A stretch of DNA of 64,000 nucleotides. Origin: an uncultured Flavobacteriaceae bacterium. GTDB taxonomy: Bacteria > Bacteroidota > Bacteroidia > Flavobacteriales > Flavobacteriaceae. A program made the translations under genes and the position numbers. Of this stretch, positions 38,487 to 48,388 are shown in pieces. Every line of letters begins with the position of its first letter. The first letter of the stretch is position 1. Below the pieces are notes generated by a model. That model searched no databases. It worked only from the letters and a program-made list of their open reading frames with translations, and had not been told where the DNA came from. The stretch covers positions 1 through 64,000 of the forward strand of contig CANMSI010000002.1 in the NCBI GenBank assembly GCA_947500575.1, given 5' to 3'.

Positions 38487-39218
38487 TTATTCAATACTTT
38501 GTAAAAAGGAAATAAGTATTTCAGTGGTTGCTTTTTGCTGTTGTTCAAGTGTAATGGCAGGAGTTTCATCAGTCAGTAAGCTGCCAATGTAAGCAAACTG
38601 TGAATGATTAGCGCCTTCTATCATTTTAAGGACAGCATCTTTGGGTAATTTATCTTTATTCTCCAATACTTCAGGAACACTAGCCAAACCATCTAATTCA
38701 CCATATATTTTTATTGTGGGTATTGTAGTATTAGATAAGTCAATATCTCTGGGGTGCGAACTCCCTAAAAGAAAAAGCCCTTTTAATAATTGTGGATTTT
38801 CATATACGTATTGAGCACTCATTTTTGCACCTTGCGAATGCCCACCTAGAATGAAGTTCCCATCTTTTAAATCGAATAACTCTCCTATTTCTTGATAGTA
38901 CCAGACAGGCATGCGCCAATTCATTTTAACCAAGTGACATGTAATTCCGGCGGCTGCTATCTTCCTACAGAGTGGGGCATAAGCTTCTGGATCTACCAAG
39001 CCTCCTTGAAGAAAAATCACTTCCTTTTTTTCACTACTATTTTTTGCTATAAAGCTGATGAAATTACTTTCTAGCCTTACTTCAACGGTTTCCGAATTCT
39101 CAAAGATGTTTTCGGGTAAACCACGTGCTTGATAAGTAAACCATTGCCAGATACAAAATATCGTTACTAGGCTAAACCAGATTATTTTAAAAAGTTTTCT
39201 CTTGGTAAGTTTCTTCAT
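38487..39218 (-). CDS. Membrane-anchored alpha/beta hydrolase
   Basis: About 243 residues from the ATG at 39218. An N-terminal transmembrane anchor (about 10-27) precedes the hydrolase domain. The nucleophile elbow is GGHSQGAK, an acid occurs in KIYGELDGLAS, and the histidine in GANHSQF. It is probably an extracytoplasmic dienelactone-hydrolase-like esterase. An alternative TTG start at 39281 would overlap the preceding stop codon (TTGA) but adds a polar extension before the anchor. Confidence 0.8.
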   Translation of the reverse strand: MKKLTKRKLFKIIWFSLVTIFCIWQWFTYQARGLPENIFENSETVEVRLESNFISFIAKNSSEKKEVIFLQGGLVDPEAYAPLCRKIAAAGITCHLVKMNWRMPVWYYQEIGELFDLKDGNFILGGHSQGAKMSAQYVYENPQLLKGLFLLGSSHPRDIDLSNTTIPTIKIYGELDGLASVPEVLENKDKLPKDAVLKMIEGANHSQFAYIGSLLTDETPAITLEQQQKATTEILISFLQSIE

Positions 39219-39277
39219 CTTACTAAAGATAGGAATAAGATGGGAATCTGAAGAACTAAAATAAACCACATCTTTAA

Positions 39278-39655
39278 TCAATACATGGTATTGGAGTTTG
39301 CTGCGCTTTTAGGAATTTGTTGAATGGCATCCCAATGTTCACATATTTTTCCACTCTCATCAAATCTAAAAAAATCCATGGTAACATATTCATCATTCCC
39401 TGGCCAAGTTTGATGTGTATGTAAAGCCACTAAATCACCTTCCGCAATGGCTCTTACAAACTCAATAGATTTATGAGGGTATTCCCTTTGCATTCTTTCG
39501 AAATAGTCTATAAAACCCTGAGTGCCATCGGCTACGTCGGGATTGTGCTGAATATAAGTATCTCCAATGTAGGCTTCAATAGCTGCTTTTGGGTTGCCTT
39601 CATATGCCATTTTATAGAATGCAATAGCATTTTCTTTATTTTTTTTCAAATCCAT
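39278..39655 (-). CDS. SnoaL-like/NTF2-fold protein
   Basis: 125 residues with YIQHNPDVADGTQGFIDYF and HTHQTWPGNDEYVTMDFFR, typical of the SnoaL-like polyketide-cyclase branch of the NTF2 fold. The His and Asp residues that act as acid-base in SnoaL are present. Substrate unknown. Confidence 0.88.
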   Translation of the reverse strand: MDLKKNKENAIAFYKMAYEGNPKAAIEAYIGDTYIQHNPDVADGTQGFIDYFERMQREYPHKSIEFVRAIAEGDLVALHTHQTWPGNDEYVTMDFFRFDESGKICEHWDAIQQIPKSAANSNTMY

Positions 39656-39672
39656 TTTTAGATATTTTGTGC

Positions 39673-40023
39673 TTAATTAAACCATACAGCATAGCGTTGT
39701 CTTCTCAATTCTAGTCCCAAGGTTTCTTCCATTTTCAAGGCTTCTTCCCTGTTGGTAATTGGGGCAATATGATTGTACAGACTGGGGCGTAAATACATCC
39801 CATATTTTTGTACAATGTTCGAAGAAATTTTAAACCCTTTCTTATTTCGATGCCCCGTTTTATGTTGTTCAAATCGTTCTTTAGGGGTTTTACTGGTCAT
39901 TCCAACATAAAGACATTGCAATACGCCGTTAAACTGAGGGTTAGCAGCTCTAAACCTCGCATTTTCATTGAAAACTCTTTTGGAAAGTTCAATGACATAG
40001 ATTCTGTATTCTGTTTTTGGCAT
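39673..40023 (-). CDS. Small GIY-YIG-domain protein
   Basis: 116 residues: YRIYVIEL for the GIY strand, CLYVGMTSKTPKERFEQH for the YIG strand (YVG at 39-41, Arg50), and a glutamate in KMEETLGLELRRQ. The final catalytic asparagine is not evident, so nuclease activity is uncertain. It is unrelated in detail to the GIY-YIG protein at 7537-8445. Confidence 0.75.
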   Translation of the reverse strand: MPKTEYRIYVIELSKRVFNENARFRAANPQFNGVLQCLYVGMTSKTPKERFEQHKTGHRNKKGFKISSNIVQKYGMYLRPSLYNHIAPITNREEALKMEETLGLELRRQRYAVWFN

Positions 40024-40076
40024 CGATTGTTTAGTGGTTTCTAAAGAACAAGATACATATAGTTGCGAAATAAAAT

Positions 40077-40781
40077 TTACTCAATGGTGAATCTGACACT
40101 TACCGTACTTGACACCCTAATATTGTCAAATTCTAGATCAGCAAACTTATTTTTTGCATATGATTCGTTGAAAATACTTGGAGAATTTATACCCATTACT
40201 TTACCACTTAAGACGTTGGAGATGTCTGTATTTGCGTCGGAGATATATATTGCTTTACCCAGTTTCTGGTTTAGTGGAGTTAGCATCACTTCTGCCTGTT
40301 TTTTAGCCTTTAGGATGGCTTTTCCTTTGAGTTCTATTTTCAATGCTTCTAATTTGGAATAAAGAACTTTGTCGATTTCTATATTCGCTATGTTGATTTT
40401 TTCCAAAGATAGAATAACACGCCCCGTAGTTTTGGCATCATAAAGTAGCAAGCGATACGATTTGTTTTTCAACACATCTCTTTTTTTAAGTAAATAGGTT
40501 TTGAAGTTACTGGTAAGATCTTGCACGCTTAATTGTTTTTTAACGTCTATTCCCAAACTTTCTAGTTGTACTACCATTTTACGTTCTAAATCTTCTACAG
40601 CTATTTTTCCCTTGGTATCTTTTTCTGAAATAAAAATAGTAAGGTAAATCTGATCTGGCACCACTTCAGTGGTATAGGTAGCATTTGTTTCTAGATAGGG
40701 TTGATCAATAAAGTTTTTTGTCTGCGCATGTAGCAAATTGACGGACACACTTATGAAGGTGATGAAGATAAATTTTCTCAT
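40077..40781 (-). CDS. Secreted SIMPL-domain (DUF541) protein
   Basis: 234 residues with signal peptide (ending LLHAQ) and the SIMPL pattern: an opening TYTTEVVPDQIYLTIFISE, a central KINIANIEIDKVLYSKLE, AILKAKKQAEVMLTPLNQKLGKA, and a terminal RVSSTVSVRFTI. It is periplasmic; some members reduce oxidative stress, but the mechanism is unknown. Confidence 0.88.
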   Translation of the reverse strand: MRKFIFITFISVSVNLLHAQTKNFIDQPYLETNATYTTEVVPDQIYLTIFISEKDTKGKIAVEDLERKMVVQLESLGIDVKKQLSVQDLTSNFKTYLLKKRDVLKNKSYRLLLYDAKTTGRVILSLEKINIANIEIDKVLYSKLEALKIELKGKAILKAKKQAEVMLTPLNQKLGKAIYISDANTDISNVLSGKVMGINSPSIFNESYAKNKFADLEFDNIRVSSTVSVRFTIE

Positions 40782-40896
40782 GAGGATGAATTTAGAATTG
40801 GATATATGATTTCTGATTAAAGGTATAATTTTAGAGCGTTTGAATTAACATAAATGAGGGAACTACCCTTTTGAGTGATTGGAGTCGATTACTCCA

Positions 40897-41991
40897 TTAT
40901 TCTTCCAACTCTAGACTTGCCAAAACTACGTCCTGAACTACCGCAAAAGGAAGTTTGCTATCTGGGGAATTGTAGGCACCTCCTGTAAATACCATCACTA
41001 GTTGTTCCTCGGGATAAATAAAAATATATTGCCCGCCATTTCCAGTGGCAACCTTTAAAGTAATTTTTTTATTGTTCAATTGGAAAGGTAAGTTCCACCA
41101 TAAATAGCCATAGTCTCTCCCCGTAATTTTTGTTTTGGGAGTTGTAGCTTCTTGTATCCAGTTTTTGGAAACAAGCTGATTGCCCTTCCAGTTACCTTCA
41201 TTAAGAACCAGTTGACCAATTTTTGCCAAATCCCTAGAGGTCATATAAAGACGTTTTCCAGACGTTATTACTTTTTTATTCGAAGTGTGCCCCCAACTTA
41301 AGTTATCAATACCTAAGGGTTTAAATAGATATGTATCTGCAAACCTATCAATAGGCATGCCCGACGCTCTACTAATAATTTCTACAGCCATGATTTGCCC
41401 CATAGTGCAGTAAGTAGCTACTTCTCCTGGGGTGTTAATCATGGGGAGATCTACAAAGTACTGTAGCCAATTACTTTTTCGATAGATTTTATCTTCCTGC
41501 CCTTTGGATTTAGGATCCCAATCATTACAATCAAAACCAGTAGACATGGTTAATAGATGCTTAATGGTAATTGCATCTTTTCGTGGGTCCAAGTTTTTTT
41601 TAGGAACGGGTTGTTCGATGTATTTAGACAGGGAGTCGTTTACATTTTCTACAAACCCTTTGTCTATTGCAATACCCATTAAAATAGCAGTAATACTCTT
41701 TGTAGTTGAACGTAGATCGTGCTGTTGGCTTCGATTATTTTTACCAAAATATTCTTCTAGAACAAGCTGATTATTTTTTATGACTAGCATACTATGCATT
41801 TTATGCTTGCTTGTTTCTAATTGGTTAAAAAATAGGTGAAATCTGGTAGAGTCTATTTTTTGAGAGGCAAGACTTTGCGTAGCCCATCCGTCTTCTAATT
41901 TTGGAGGTAGCGTGTAGGTATACGTTGCCTGTGCGCTCAGCACAATGGACTTAGTTAAAAAAAGGGCTAAGAATAGGGCATTCTTTATCAT
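40897..41991 (-). CDS. Serine hydrolase of the beta-lactamase (class C/esterase) family
   Basis: 364 residues with a signal peptide (to about 21). The active-site SxxK is STTK (Ser95-Lys98). The YxN position appears as YCT. Near the end GNGGQYIFIYPE occupies the KTG-like position. Family members include esterases and D-aminopeptidases, so resistance should not be assumed. Monocistronic by spacing. Confidence 0.88.
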   Translation of the reverse strand: MIKNALFLALFLTKSIVLSAQATYTYTLPPKLEDGWATQSLASQKIDSTRFHLFFNQLETSKHKMHSMLVIKNNQLVLEEYFGKNNRSQQHDLRSTTKSITAILMGIAIDKGFVENVNDSLSKYIEQPVPKKNLDPRKDAITIKHLLTMSTGFDCNDWDPKSKGQEDKIYRKSNWLQYFVDLPMINTPGEVATYCTMGQIMAVEIISRASGMPIDRFADTYLFKPLGIDNLSWGHTSNKKVITSGKRLYMTSRDLAKIGQLVLNEGNWKGNQLVSKNWIQEATTPKTKITGRDYGYLWWNLPFQLNNKKITLKVATGNGGQYIFIYPEEQLVMVFTGGAYNSPDSKLPFAVVQDVVLASLELEE

Positions 41992-42036
41992 GTGATTATT
42001 GATTTATGGAAAGATTTTTATTTGTGGAGTAAGATT

Positions 42037-42744
42037 CTATTCTCTTAGACTCCATATTTCATAAATAGGTTCTTTTTTGCTAGAAAGCCCCGAATGATGC
42101 CATGCACCATCGAGTAATTCAAAATCAAATTCAAGACTTAGTCCTACCTTTGTATCATCTCTTGAGAAGAACTCTATTTGTTCCGTATACTTTCCATCAA
42201 TAGTAGTATAGGTGCCTCCCCCAGTTCCCATAAACTTTTTGGTCTCTGTATTGTAAGCAATCCATTGAAAACGAGTGCCAGATAAAATTTTCATTGTTTT
42301 TCTAGGCCTATTGGTATCTCTCTGCTGCAATTCTCCATTGCGCTTTCTCCCAGACATGAGCCAAGCTCCTTGAAGTGCACCAGGAGTGCCTTGATCAATT
42401 CTATGCCATTTTCTTTGATCACCAACAATTCCCATAATAGAATCAGTTAGGTGTACTTTAAAGCTCAGTTCAGTGCCAACGCGCTCTGCATTGTTTGTAT
42501 CAAATTCTACTTTTTCGGTAATTGTATCCCCCTCTATTTTCCAAGAACCTCCATTGGTGCTAATGAACTTCCCATTGGCTGCATTAAACCAAGTAGACAC
42601 CTGATATCCTTCAGAAAAAATAACAACGTTTTTGAGTTGCTCACCATTTTCAGAAGTGGTTTGTGTTTCCCATGCTCCTAAAAAGCTTTGCGCAAATAGT
42701 CCAAGGGGTAAACAACAGATTACTATGGAAATTAATCTTCTCAT
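42037..42744 (-). CDS. Secreted protein with two tandem lipocalin-like repeats
   Basis: 235 residues with a signal peptide (ending LGLFAQ). Two halves repeat the same pattern. Residues about 22-115 begin LGAWETQTT and include NGKFISTNGGSWKIEGDTI. Residues about 123-235 begin LQGAWLMSGR and include TKKFMGTGGGTYTTIDGKY. Each ends in a W-containing strand. The beta-rich repeats with an opening GxW recall calycin or lipocalin-like folds. Function and ligand unknown. Confidence 0.7.
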   Translation of the reverse strand: MRRLISIVICCLPLGLFAQSFLGAWETQTTSENGEQLKNVVIFSEGYQVSTWFNAANGKFISTNGGSWKIEGDTITEKVEFDTNNAERVGTELSFKVHLTDSIMGIVGDQRKWHRIDQGTPGALQGAWLMSGRKRNGELQQRDTNRPRKTMKILSGTRFQWIAYNTETKKFMGTGGGTYTTIDGKYTEQIEFFSRDDTKVGLSLEFDFELLDGAWHHSGLSSKKEPIYEIWSLRE

Positions 42745-42793
42745 GACATTCTAATTTAGTGTTAGTTAAAGTAAGCATTAGACAACGTAAGCA

Positions 42794-43210
42794 CTAGGAC
42801 CTTGATAATTTTAATGCTATTTTCCCACCTATCCACGCCATAGGAATATAAGCAAATAAAATGTCTACTATGGGAAACCAAGTGGGGCCAGGTAGCATAA
42901 AATTGATGGCAATTCCGCCTAAAAGGAATAAACCTCCAACCAATAGTGATAATTTCATTTTATGATTGGCGCCAATCCATCCTGCTATCAATGCACCAAT
43001 TAAAGTTCCCAATGCATGTGCAAGAAAGGGAAAAATAAAATATGTAAAATCTAAATTAGGAAGTACTTCGGCATAAGCCTCCATGTTATTTGGATCAATA
43101 CCCTCTATAGGAAATAACGTATGACCTAATGTTATAAGTCCCATATTAACGGCACTACCTCCTAACCAGCCAAGAATTACGGCTATGATGTTCTTAAATA
43201 TCGGTTTCAT
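42794..43210 (-). CDS. Four-helix membrane protein
   Basis: 138 residues with four hydrophobic segments (about 8-28, 52-75, 85-103, 110-130) and glycine-rich helices (GGSAVNMGLI, LGTLIGALIAGWIG). No family assigned with confidence. Separate from both neighbours by spacing. Confidence 0.65.
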   Translation of the reverse strand: MKPIFKNIIAVILGWLGGSAVNMGLITLGHTLFPIEGIDPNNMEAYAEVLPNLDFTYFIFPFLAHALGTLIGALIAGWIGANHKMKLSLLVGGLFLLGGIAINFMLPGPTWFPIVDILFAYIPMAWIGGKIALKLSRS

Positions 43211-43389
43211 ATCAGTGTATCATTTAGTATCGTATTAAAGAGCCATTGGTATAGAGTATTGGGTAGCATTAAAGGTAATAATTTTGTATTTATTCAGAAG
43301 TTGAGTTTTAAGACAGACCACGCAAAGCCTCAAATGACGGAAGTAAAAAGTGCTTAAACCAGATTTTAGATCCTGTGAAAAGATAGGTG

Positions 43390-44982
43390 TCAATTTTTTA
43401 AGGGAGTGTTCATCCAATACTCAGATAAGTTTGAGATAGGGGCAATCGGTTGCTCTCCGTAAATAGGAATGGCTTTTTTTATAAATAAATTATCTACTGG
43501 GATTTTAGTTTCTAATGAGAGTTGCTGAACAAAAAATTCTCGGAATTGATAGTAATTGATAGCTTCCGATACATTTATGATATTGCCATATACATCGCTA
43601 ACATCTTTAATCTCTATGGCTACGCCCTTATCAGTTTTTCTTTTAAAATACTGAATTAATTTTGGGTCAAAAACTACGTCAGCATCTTTTGGATATAAAA
43701 ACACATTGTTTTTTTTAACCTCCACTTTTGCTACACGTAATTTCCTTTCTTGAAAGTACAAATCATAGTTTGTAATTTTTAATGCATCTTTCTCCAAAGG
43801 CAGATTATTCAAAACAAGTTTGAATCGCTTTTTATCATGGTCAATTACCGCTGCTATGGGAGCAAATTTTGGGGGTGGTAGAACATCAAAGGCATTGCTA
43901 AATGAAATATAATTCAAGTACATTTTACCTTTATAATTTTGATATTCCGTATCAATCTCATAGAGTAATTTTCCAAGTTTACCCTTTTCTTTGGAGTAAG
44001 TGCCCTTGGTTGAAGCTGTTTTTTTAGAGTGCTTAAATGACTTCTTTTCATAAACAGCATAGGCAAGTTTATAAATGCTAAAATTGCTTTTACTGATGTA
44101 GATATGACCCCTAATTTTATGTTTGTCCGAATTTTTTGAAATTTTTATTTTGTACAATTGAACCCCTTCGAAAAATGTATCATCTTCAAGTGTAAACGTA
44201 TGATTCTTTATAAAATCAATATCCAAACGATCTATAAAGGAATAGGTGTAAATAGTATAGTTTCGAAGGGCATCATGTAATCTGAGTCGGGTATATTCGT
44301 TATTTATTCTTCCGTTTAGCGTGGCGTTGGGTATTATTTTACTTCGGTTTTGGTAATCATATGGCTTCGAAGAAAGAGTATCTCTTCGGAAATCTTGATT
44401 CTTTCTATACGTATAAATCCTAGTTTTAGTGCTCTTTAAATCTTCTGTATGAAAACCAGCATCGAAAATGCCTAAGACAGCTTCATTAAGGTTCAAATAA
44501 GAAGTATCTTTAATTTGATAATCTCTATAATAACCTACATACGAAAAAGGAGTAAGGGGGAAATTTTCTTCAATGTTATTGATTGCTAAACGCACAATTT
44601 CTTTTGCCTTTGGTTGTTTTTGCTTTTTTGTACCGGTAACAATTACTTCATTTAATTCGAGTGCGCGGGCTGTAAGCGATATCTGGTTTATCTGACTTTG
44701 GAGTAAGTTGGATAAAATAACTTCCTTTGATCTATACCCAATACAAGATATTACCAGTATATCTCCCTGCGTTTTGTATGTGATTGGAATTTTAAATCCA
44801 CCATCGAAATTTGTAATTAACCCAATCGCTTTACTTTTAATGCGTATGGTGGCAAATGGTATAGGCTCTTGCGTAAAGGTATCTATTAACCTACCAGTAA
44901 TATATGCTTCTTGCTGGCAAAAAGCATGCTGAGGATTCATTAAAAAGCTAAGGCAAAAGAATAGTAGAAATAGCTTATTCAT
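43390..44982 (-). CDS. Secreted protein with carboxypeptidase-like regulatory domain
   Basis: 530 residues: signal peptide (to about 22), a carboxypeptidase-regulatory-like domain (about 28-115: ITGRLIDTFTQEPIPFATIR, ISCIGYRSKEV, LNEVIVTGTKK), then a long C-terminal region of DUF5686-like type lacking a plug or full barrel. It is probably an outer-membrane or periplasmic protein of TonB-receptor-related origin. Length is short for a receptor, so transport is unlikely. Confidence 0.75.
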   Translation of the reverse strand: MNKLFLLFFCLSFLMNPQHAFCQQEAYITGRLIDTFTQEPIPFATIRIKSKAIGLITNFDGGFKIPITYKTQGDILVISCIGYRSKEVILSNLLQSQINQISLTARALELNEVIVTGTKKQKQPKAKEIVRLAINNIEENFPLTPFSYVGYYRDYQIKDTSYLNLNEAVLGIFDAGFHTEDLKSTKTRIYTYRKNQDFRRDTLSSKPYDYQNRSKIIPNATLNGRINNEYTRLRLHDALRNYTIYTYSFIDRLDIDFIKNHTFTLEDDTFFEGVQLYKIKISKNSDKHKIRGHIYISKSNFSIYKLAYAVYEKKSFKHSKKTASTKGTYSKEKGKLGKLLYEIDTEYQNYKGKMYLNYISFSNAFDVLPPPKFAPIAAVIDHDKKRFKLVLNNLPLEKDALKITNYDLYFQERKLRVAKVEVKKNNVFLYPKDADVVFDPKLIQYFKRKTDKGVAIEIKDVSDVYGNIINVSEAINYYQFREFFVQQLSLETKIPVDNLFIKKAIPIYGEQPIAPISNLSEYWMNTPLKN

Positions 44983-45153
44983 TGATGAAAGGTTTTATGA
45001 CTTCCTTTTAAAATTCTTTATTAAACGAATTTAGATGCTTTGCTATGGTTTAGCCTATATTGAAAGATAAGAAATTGCTATGAGATAATTATTTATAGTT
45101 TTATCCCTATTTTTGAAATAGTGCGTATACGCTAAAAGCCATAGCATTTCTAT

Positions 45154-45732
45154 ATGATTACAAACACTACTAGACGTTTTTGGTTTGCTTTGCTCTCTAC
45201 TTTTGCTTTTTTGGTGCGTTACCGGTATTTCAAAAAATGGTTTTGGATTCCTTTGCTGATCTTAGCCATTGGTTTCCTAATCCCCCAAAATATGATTCAG
45301 CCCGTAAAAGGAGCGGGACTACAAGACTGGAGTGAAAAATCCTTTTGGGCGTATCCCTGGGGCAGTTCTATAACACATAAGGGAATCGATATTTTTCAAG
45401 AAAAAGGAACTGATGTCGTTGCTTCTACACATGGAATTGTGGTATATACCCATGAGGGAGGAAAAGGAGGGAAGTCCGTCATGGTACTAGGTCCTAAATG
45501 GCGTTTTCACTATTATGCACATTTGGATGAAATAGAAACTTTTGTGTTTCAAACGTTAAAGCGAGGCAAAGTAATAGGAACTGTTGGAGATACAGGGAAT
45601 GCTAAGGGAAAACCTCCACATTTACACTATGCGATAACTTCTCCCTTTCCTAATCCCTATTTATATGATAAAGAAACTGTGCATGGCTGGAAAAAGATGT
45701 TTTATCTGAATCCAGATACTTGGCTGCGATAG
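45154..45732 (+). CDS. M23-family zinc metallopeptidase, membrane-anchored
   Basis: 192 residues with an N-terminal membrane segment (about 28-45) and the LytM/M23 core: zinc ligands in HKGIDIFQ (HxxxD), catalytic His in YYAHLDE, and HLHYAI. It cuts peptidoglycan cross-links, or is an activator of amidases if inactive; the zinc residues here are complete. Divergent from the preceding gene. Confidence 0.9.
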   Translation: MITNTTRRFWFALLSTFAFLVRYRYFKKWFWIPLLILAIGFLIPQNMIQPVKGAGLQDWSEKSFWAYPWGSSITHKGIDIFQEKGTDVVASTHGIVVYTHEGGKGGKSVMVLGPKWRFHYYAHLDEIETFVFQTLKRGKVIGTVGDTGNAKGKPPHLHYAITSPFPNPYLYDKETVHGWKKMFYLNPDTWLR

Positions 45733-45801
45733 ACGTTTAATACCCCGTGAAATTTCCAAAAAATCAAGTTTAATTGGAAGATCGCCTTTTCTTAAAAACT
45801 A

Positions 45802-47691
45802 CTATTGCTCACAATTTTCACAATACGTATCTCTTAAATAATCATTCTCCAAGAGTTGAAAAGTAACTCCACCATCATTATTTGGATTAAAGAGTCTGCA
45901 GTAGCGTTTCTTGTCTTTATCAATAGCATTTAACATGATAGTTCTGTAATCCGACTGCTGTGTGAGTTCATCATCTACTAGTGTTAGATTTAGGTAATAG
46001 AAAAGTAAATTTTCATTCACATCAATCTGCTTTACCTTGTCTTGCAATACGGTGATGGCTTGTTCAATATTAGCGTAATAGGTTAGGTATTGTGCCAAAC
46101 TCAAATAGTCATAGTCTCTAAGTGGAATGCCTTTGTAATTCGTAAAAATATAATCAACAGATTTATCTTTATTAGCAAAATCGCGCGTTCGCATGAGATT
46201 TTCTGTTCGTACAATATGATAGTTAACAAACATTCGTTTAATAAGCGTTGTGGCAATTCCATAATCTTTTAATGCTCCAATTTGTTTTTTTATAACATCA
46301 TCCTTCAAAGGCAGCGCTTTATAACGCCATAGTTGAATGGCCAATGCTGCTAGATTGTATTTCACTTTTTGATCCTTAGGTGCTAAGCGTTCCAATTCTT
46401 GTAATTCGTTGTAAGCAATAAGCATATTGCGAATATCGATCATATAGCGCATGGCCGAATTTTTATTAAAAAACGGCACATACTTTAATTGTTTGGGCAT
46501 TGCCATCTTATTCAAGACAGAAGGATCTGCCTCCTTCTTTTTCAGTTTTTCAAAAATAGAATTCTGTAATTCTGTTGCTGTATCCAATTCATCTTCATTA
46601 ATGGCACTATTGAAAAGACGTATGAGCTGATCTATGGATTGATCATTGTACCTATCTTTTTTCTCTAGCGATAGACTAATTATTGCTTTTCTATGATTTT
46701 TAAGATATGGTTCTAATGCCTGCGCTGTAGCACCTACCACTTTCGCCTTAATTTGCTGCTTATTAAGTTCTTTGAGATTTTCATAGCTTGTTCCGGCAAT
46801 ATCATTTAGAAACTCTACCCAATTTTCTGCTGAAGATACCTCCGTAGTAATGGTTGGTTTTTGAAATGCTTGCAATGCCGTAACAATACTATTTGCACGT
46901 TGTTCTTGCAATTCCATATTACGTTGTAAATTTCCTTCTATAGAAGCATATGCTTTAATATCAATGCTTTTTATATTGAAATCGGTAAGCCGCAAAGAAT
47001 CATAAAGAGGTTTTATATCTTCTTGAGAATAGGTCGATTTATTTTTTTCAAAGGGAATCGTAAAATTAAGCGTCTTGTATTTTAATGTGTACTGATCTTC
47101 ATTGGCCTTAGCACTTACTTTTGTTTTATAGGTAATAGAATCTAAATACATGCCCATGTCTAAAAGGTCCAATTGATATGCTTCCAGATTAAAAATGGTT
47201 TGGTATCTACATAAACTTTTGTTACCTAAAAACAGCATATTAAATTCCACGTCTTTGTTGGCATACACCAAAGGCAATTTGCCAATTCTGGTTCTAAAGG
47301 TTCCGTTTTTATATGGTTTTAATGTTTTCTTTAAAGCCGTTGCATAAACCGGTTTTAATAACTCCCCACGTATTTGTCCTACATCTAATAAAACTTCCAA
47401 ACACCCATATCTATCTTTAGAAACCACATCAATTGCAATTCCATCTCCTGCATTTTTAAATAGTTGATTGAACCATTGTTTATCATTTACTTCAAAATAA
47501 AGCGTGTTGTTTTTATCTCGCTCAATAGAGAATCGTATTTCTTTAGGGGTTTGTTGAAATATTTGTGTACATCGTTGGCATGCTTGGGATCTACTTGCAT
47601 TTGAAAAATCTATATCAAATGTATTTTGAGCTTGAGCAAATTGAAATAGAAAATTGAAGAGCAAGGCAATCAGAAAATAGTTGGTTTTCAT
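45802..47691 (-). CDS. Large secreted protein with OmpA-like domain and terminal CxxC motifs
   Basis: 629 residues. A signal peptide ends in AQAQ (22). An N-terminal CxxC (Cys38, Cys41) and a C-terminal CxxC (Cys624, Cys627) bracket the protein. Residues about 208-300 resemble the OmpA C-terminal domain: FTIPFEKNKSTYSQEDIKPL, then IDIKAYASIEGNLQRNMELQ and QRANSIV. The rest is helical and may contain TPR-like units (430-600). It is probably periplasmic and peptidoglycan-associated. Metal or disulfide use of the cysteines is inference. Confidence 0.7.
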   Translation of the reverse strand: MKTNYFLIALLFNFLFQFAQAQNTFDIDFSNASRSQACQRCTQIFQQTPKEIRFSIERDKNNTLYFEVNDKQWFNQLFKNAGDGIAIDVVSKDRYGCLEVLLDVGQIRGELLKPVYATALKKTLKPYKNGTFRTRIGKLPLVYANKDVEFNMLFLGNKSLCRYQTIFNLEAYQLDLLDMGMYLDSITYKTKVSAKANEDQYTLKYKTLNFTIPFEKNKSTYSQEDIKPLYDSLRLTDFNIKSIDIKAYASIEGNLQRNMELQEQRANSIVTALQAFQKPTITTEVSSAENWVEFLNDIAGTSYENLKELNKQQIKAKVVGATAQALEPYLKNHRKAIISLSLEKKDRYNDQSIDQLIRLFNSAINEDELDTATELQNSIFEKLKKKEADPSVLNKMAMPKQLKYVPFFNKNSAMRYMIDIRNMLIAYNELQELERLAPKDQKVKYNLAALAIQLWRYKALPLKDDVIKKQIGALKDYGIATTLIKRMFVNYHIVRTENLMRTRDFANKDKSVDYIFTNYKGIPLRDYDYLSLAQYLTYYANIEQAITVLQDKVKQIDVNENLLFYYLNLTLVDDELTQQSDYRTIMLNAIDKDKKRYCRLFNPNNDGGVTFQLLENDYLRDTYCENCEQ

Positions 47692-47824
47692 AAAAAGAAG
47701 ATTAAATCTACGCTTGATAGGAGCGAATATAATTTTTTTCTTATGATAATAGAAGCTTGAGATTGCGTAGATTGATAATATTTTCTGTTTCTTACTGTAT
47801 AGCTCAGAGAATAGTAAAAGTGCC

Positions 47825-48388
47825 TTAGTGGCCCAAAAGGTTCACAATTAGTTGTTCTATTCCAAAAATACAACCTACCAGGAGCAAGGCAATGCCTATA
47901 CGAATAGACTTTTCTTTGGTGGATGATTGCAGTTGAGGTTTGCTCTTCGTAAGTTCTTTAAGGAGTTGTGTTACTTGCTCTTTGTTTAGAAATAATAAAA
48001 GTAATAGCAATGCTAAATAGATACTTGCACTTGCTAATGCCCCGTAGGTGTCAAAGAAAATAGCATCAAAAACGATAATATTAACAAGAATAGGAATAAG
48101 AATAGCTATTCCTACTAGTTTTGTTCTATTCCAAAGCAAGCACCATGCACCAACTAATTGAGAGATACCAATAAAGAGAATGTAGGCATAGGAATGCCCC
48201 ATAAAGGTCCATGCTAAATCAAAGCTTTGTACGTTCTCTAAGGTCTGTTGCCCAACTTCTGCAGGCAATGCTCCTTTTCTATAGAATTGCCCTCCAGCGA
48301 TCTTTCCCCATCCATAGGCATTGAGGAGAAAAAAAACATGCCATCGCGCGGCGATTTCTAGATAATATGTAAACTTTTGTATTTTGAT
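47825..48388 (-). CDS. DoxX-like membrane protein, apparently starting at a non-AUG codon
   Basis: Four hydrophobic helices and motifs GWGKIAGGQF, GALPAEVG and QLVGAWCLLWNRT fit DoxX-like proteins. The first ATG/GTG/TTG in frame is a TTG at 48268, inside the motif GALPAEVG, which would cut off helix 1. Upstream in the same frame the codons still encode a sensible N-terminus (EIAARWHVFFLLNAYGWGK) back to ATC at 48388; a stop follows at 48419-48421. So either ATC or another rare codon initiates, or the start codon has mutated. Confidence 0.7.
   Translation of the reverse strand: MKIQKFTYYLEIAARWHVFFLLNAYGWGKIAGGQFYRKGALPAEVGQQTLENVQSFDLAWTFMGHSYAYILFIGISQLVGAWCLLWNRTKLVGIAILIPILVNIIVFDAIFFDTYGALASASIYLALLLLLLFLNKEQVTQLLKELTKSKPQLQSSTKEKSIRIGIALLLVGCIFGIEQLIVNLLGH

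Noticed and set aside
43235-43417. 60-codon minus-strand open frame overlapping the end of the 43390-44982 gene
   Set aside because: Overlaps a well-supported gene's coding end and has no recognisable features.
47688-47873. 61-codon minus-strand frame between the OmpA-like and DoxX-like genes
   Set aside because: Overlaps the DoxX-like gene's end in another frame; low-complexity and without motifs.
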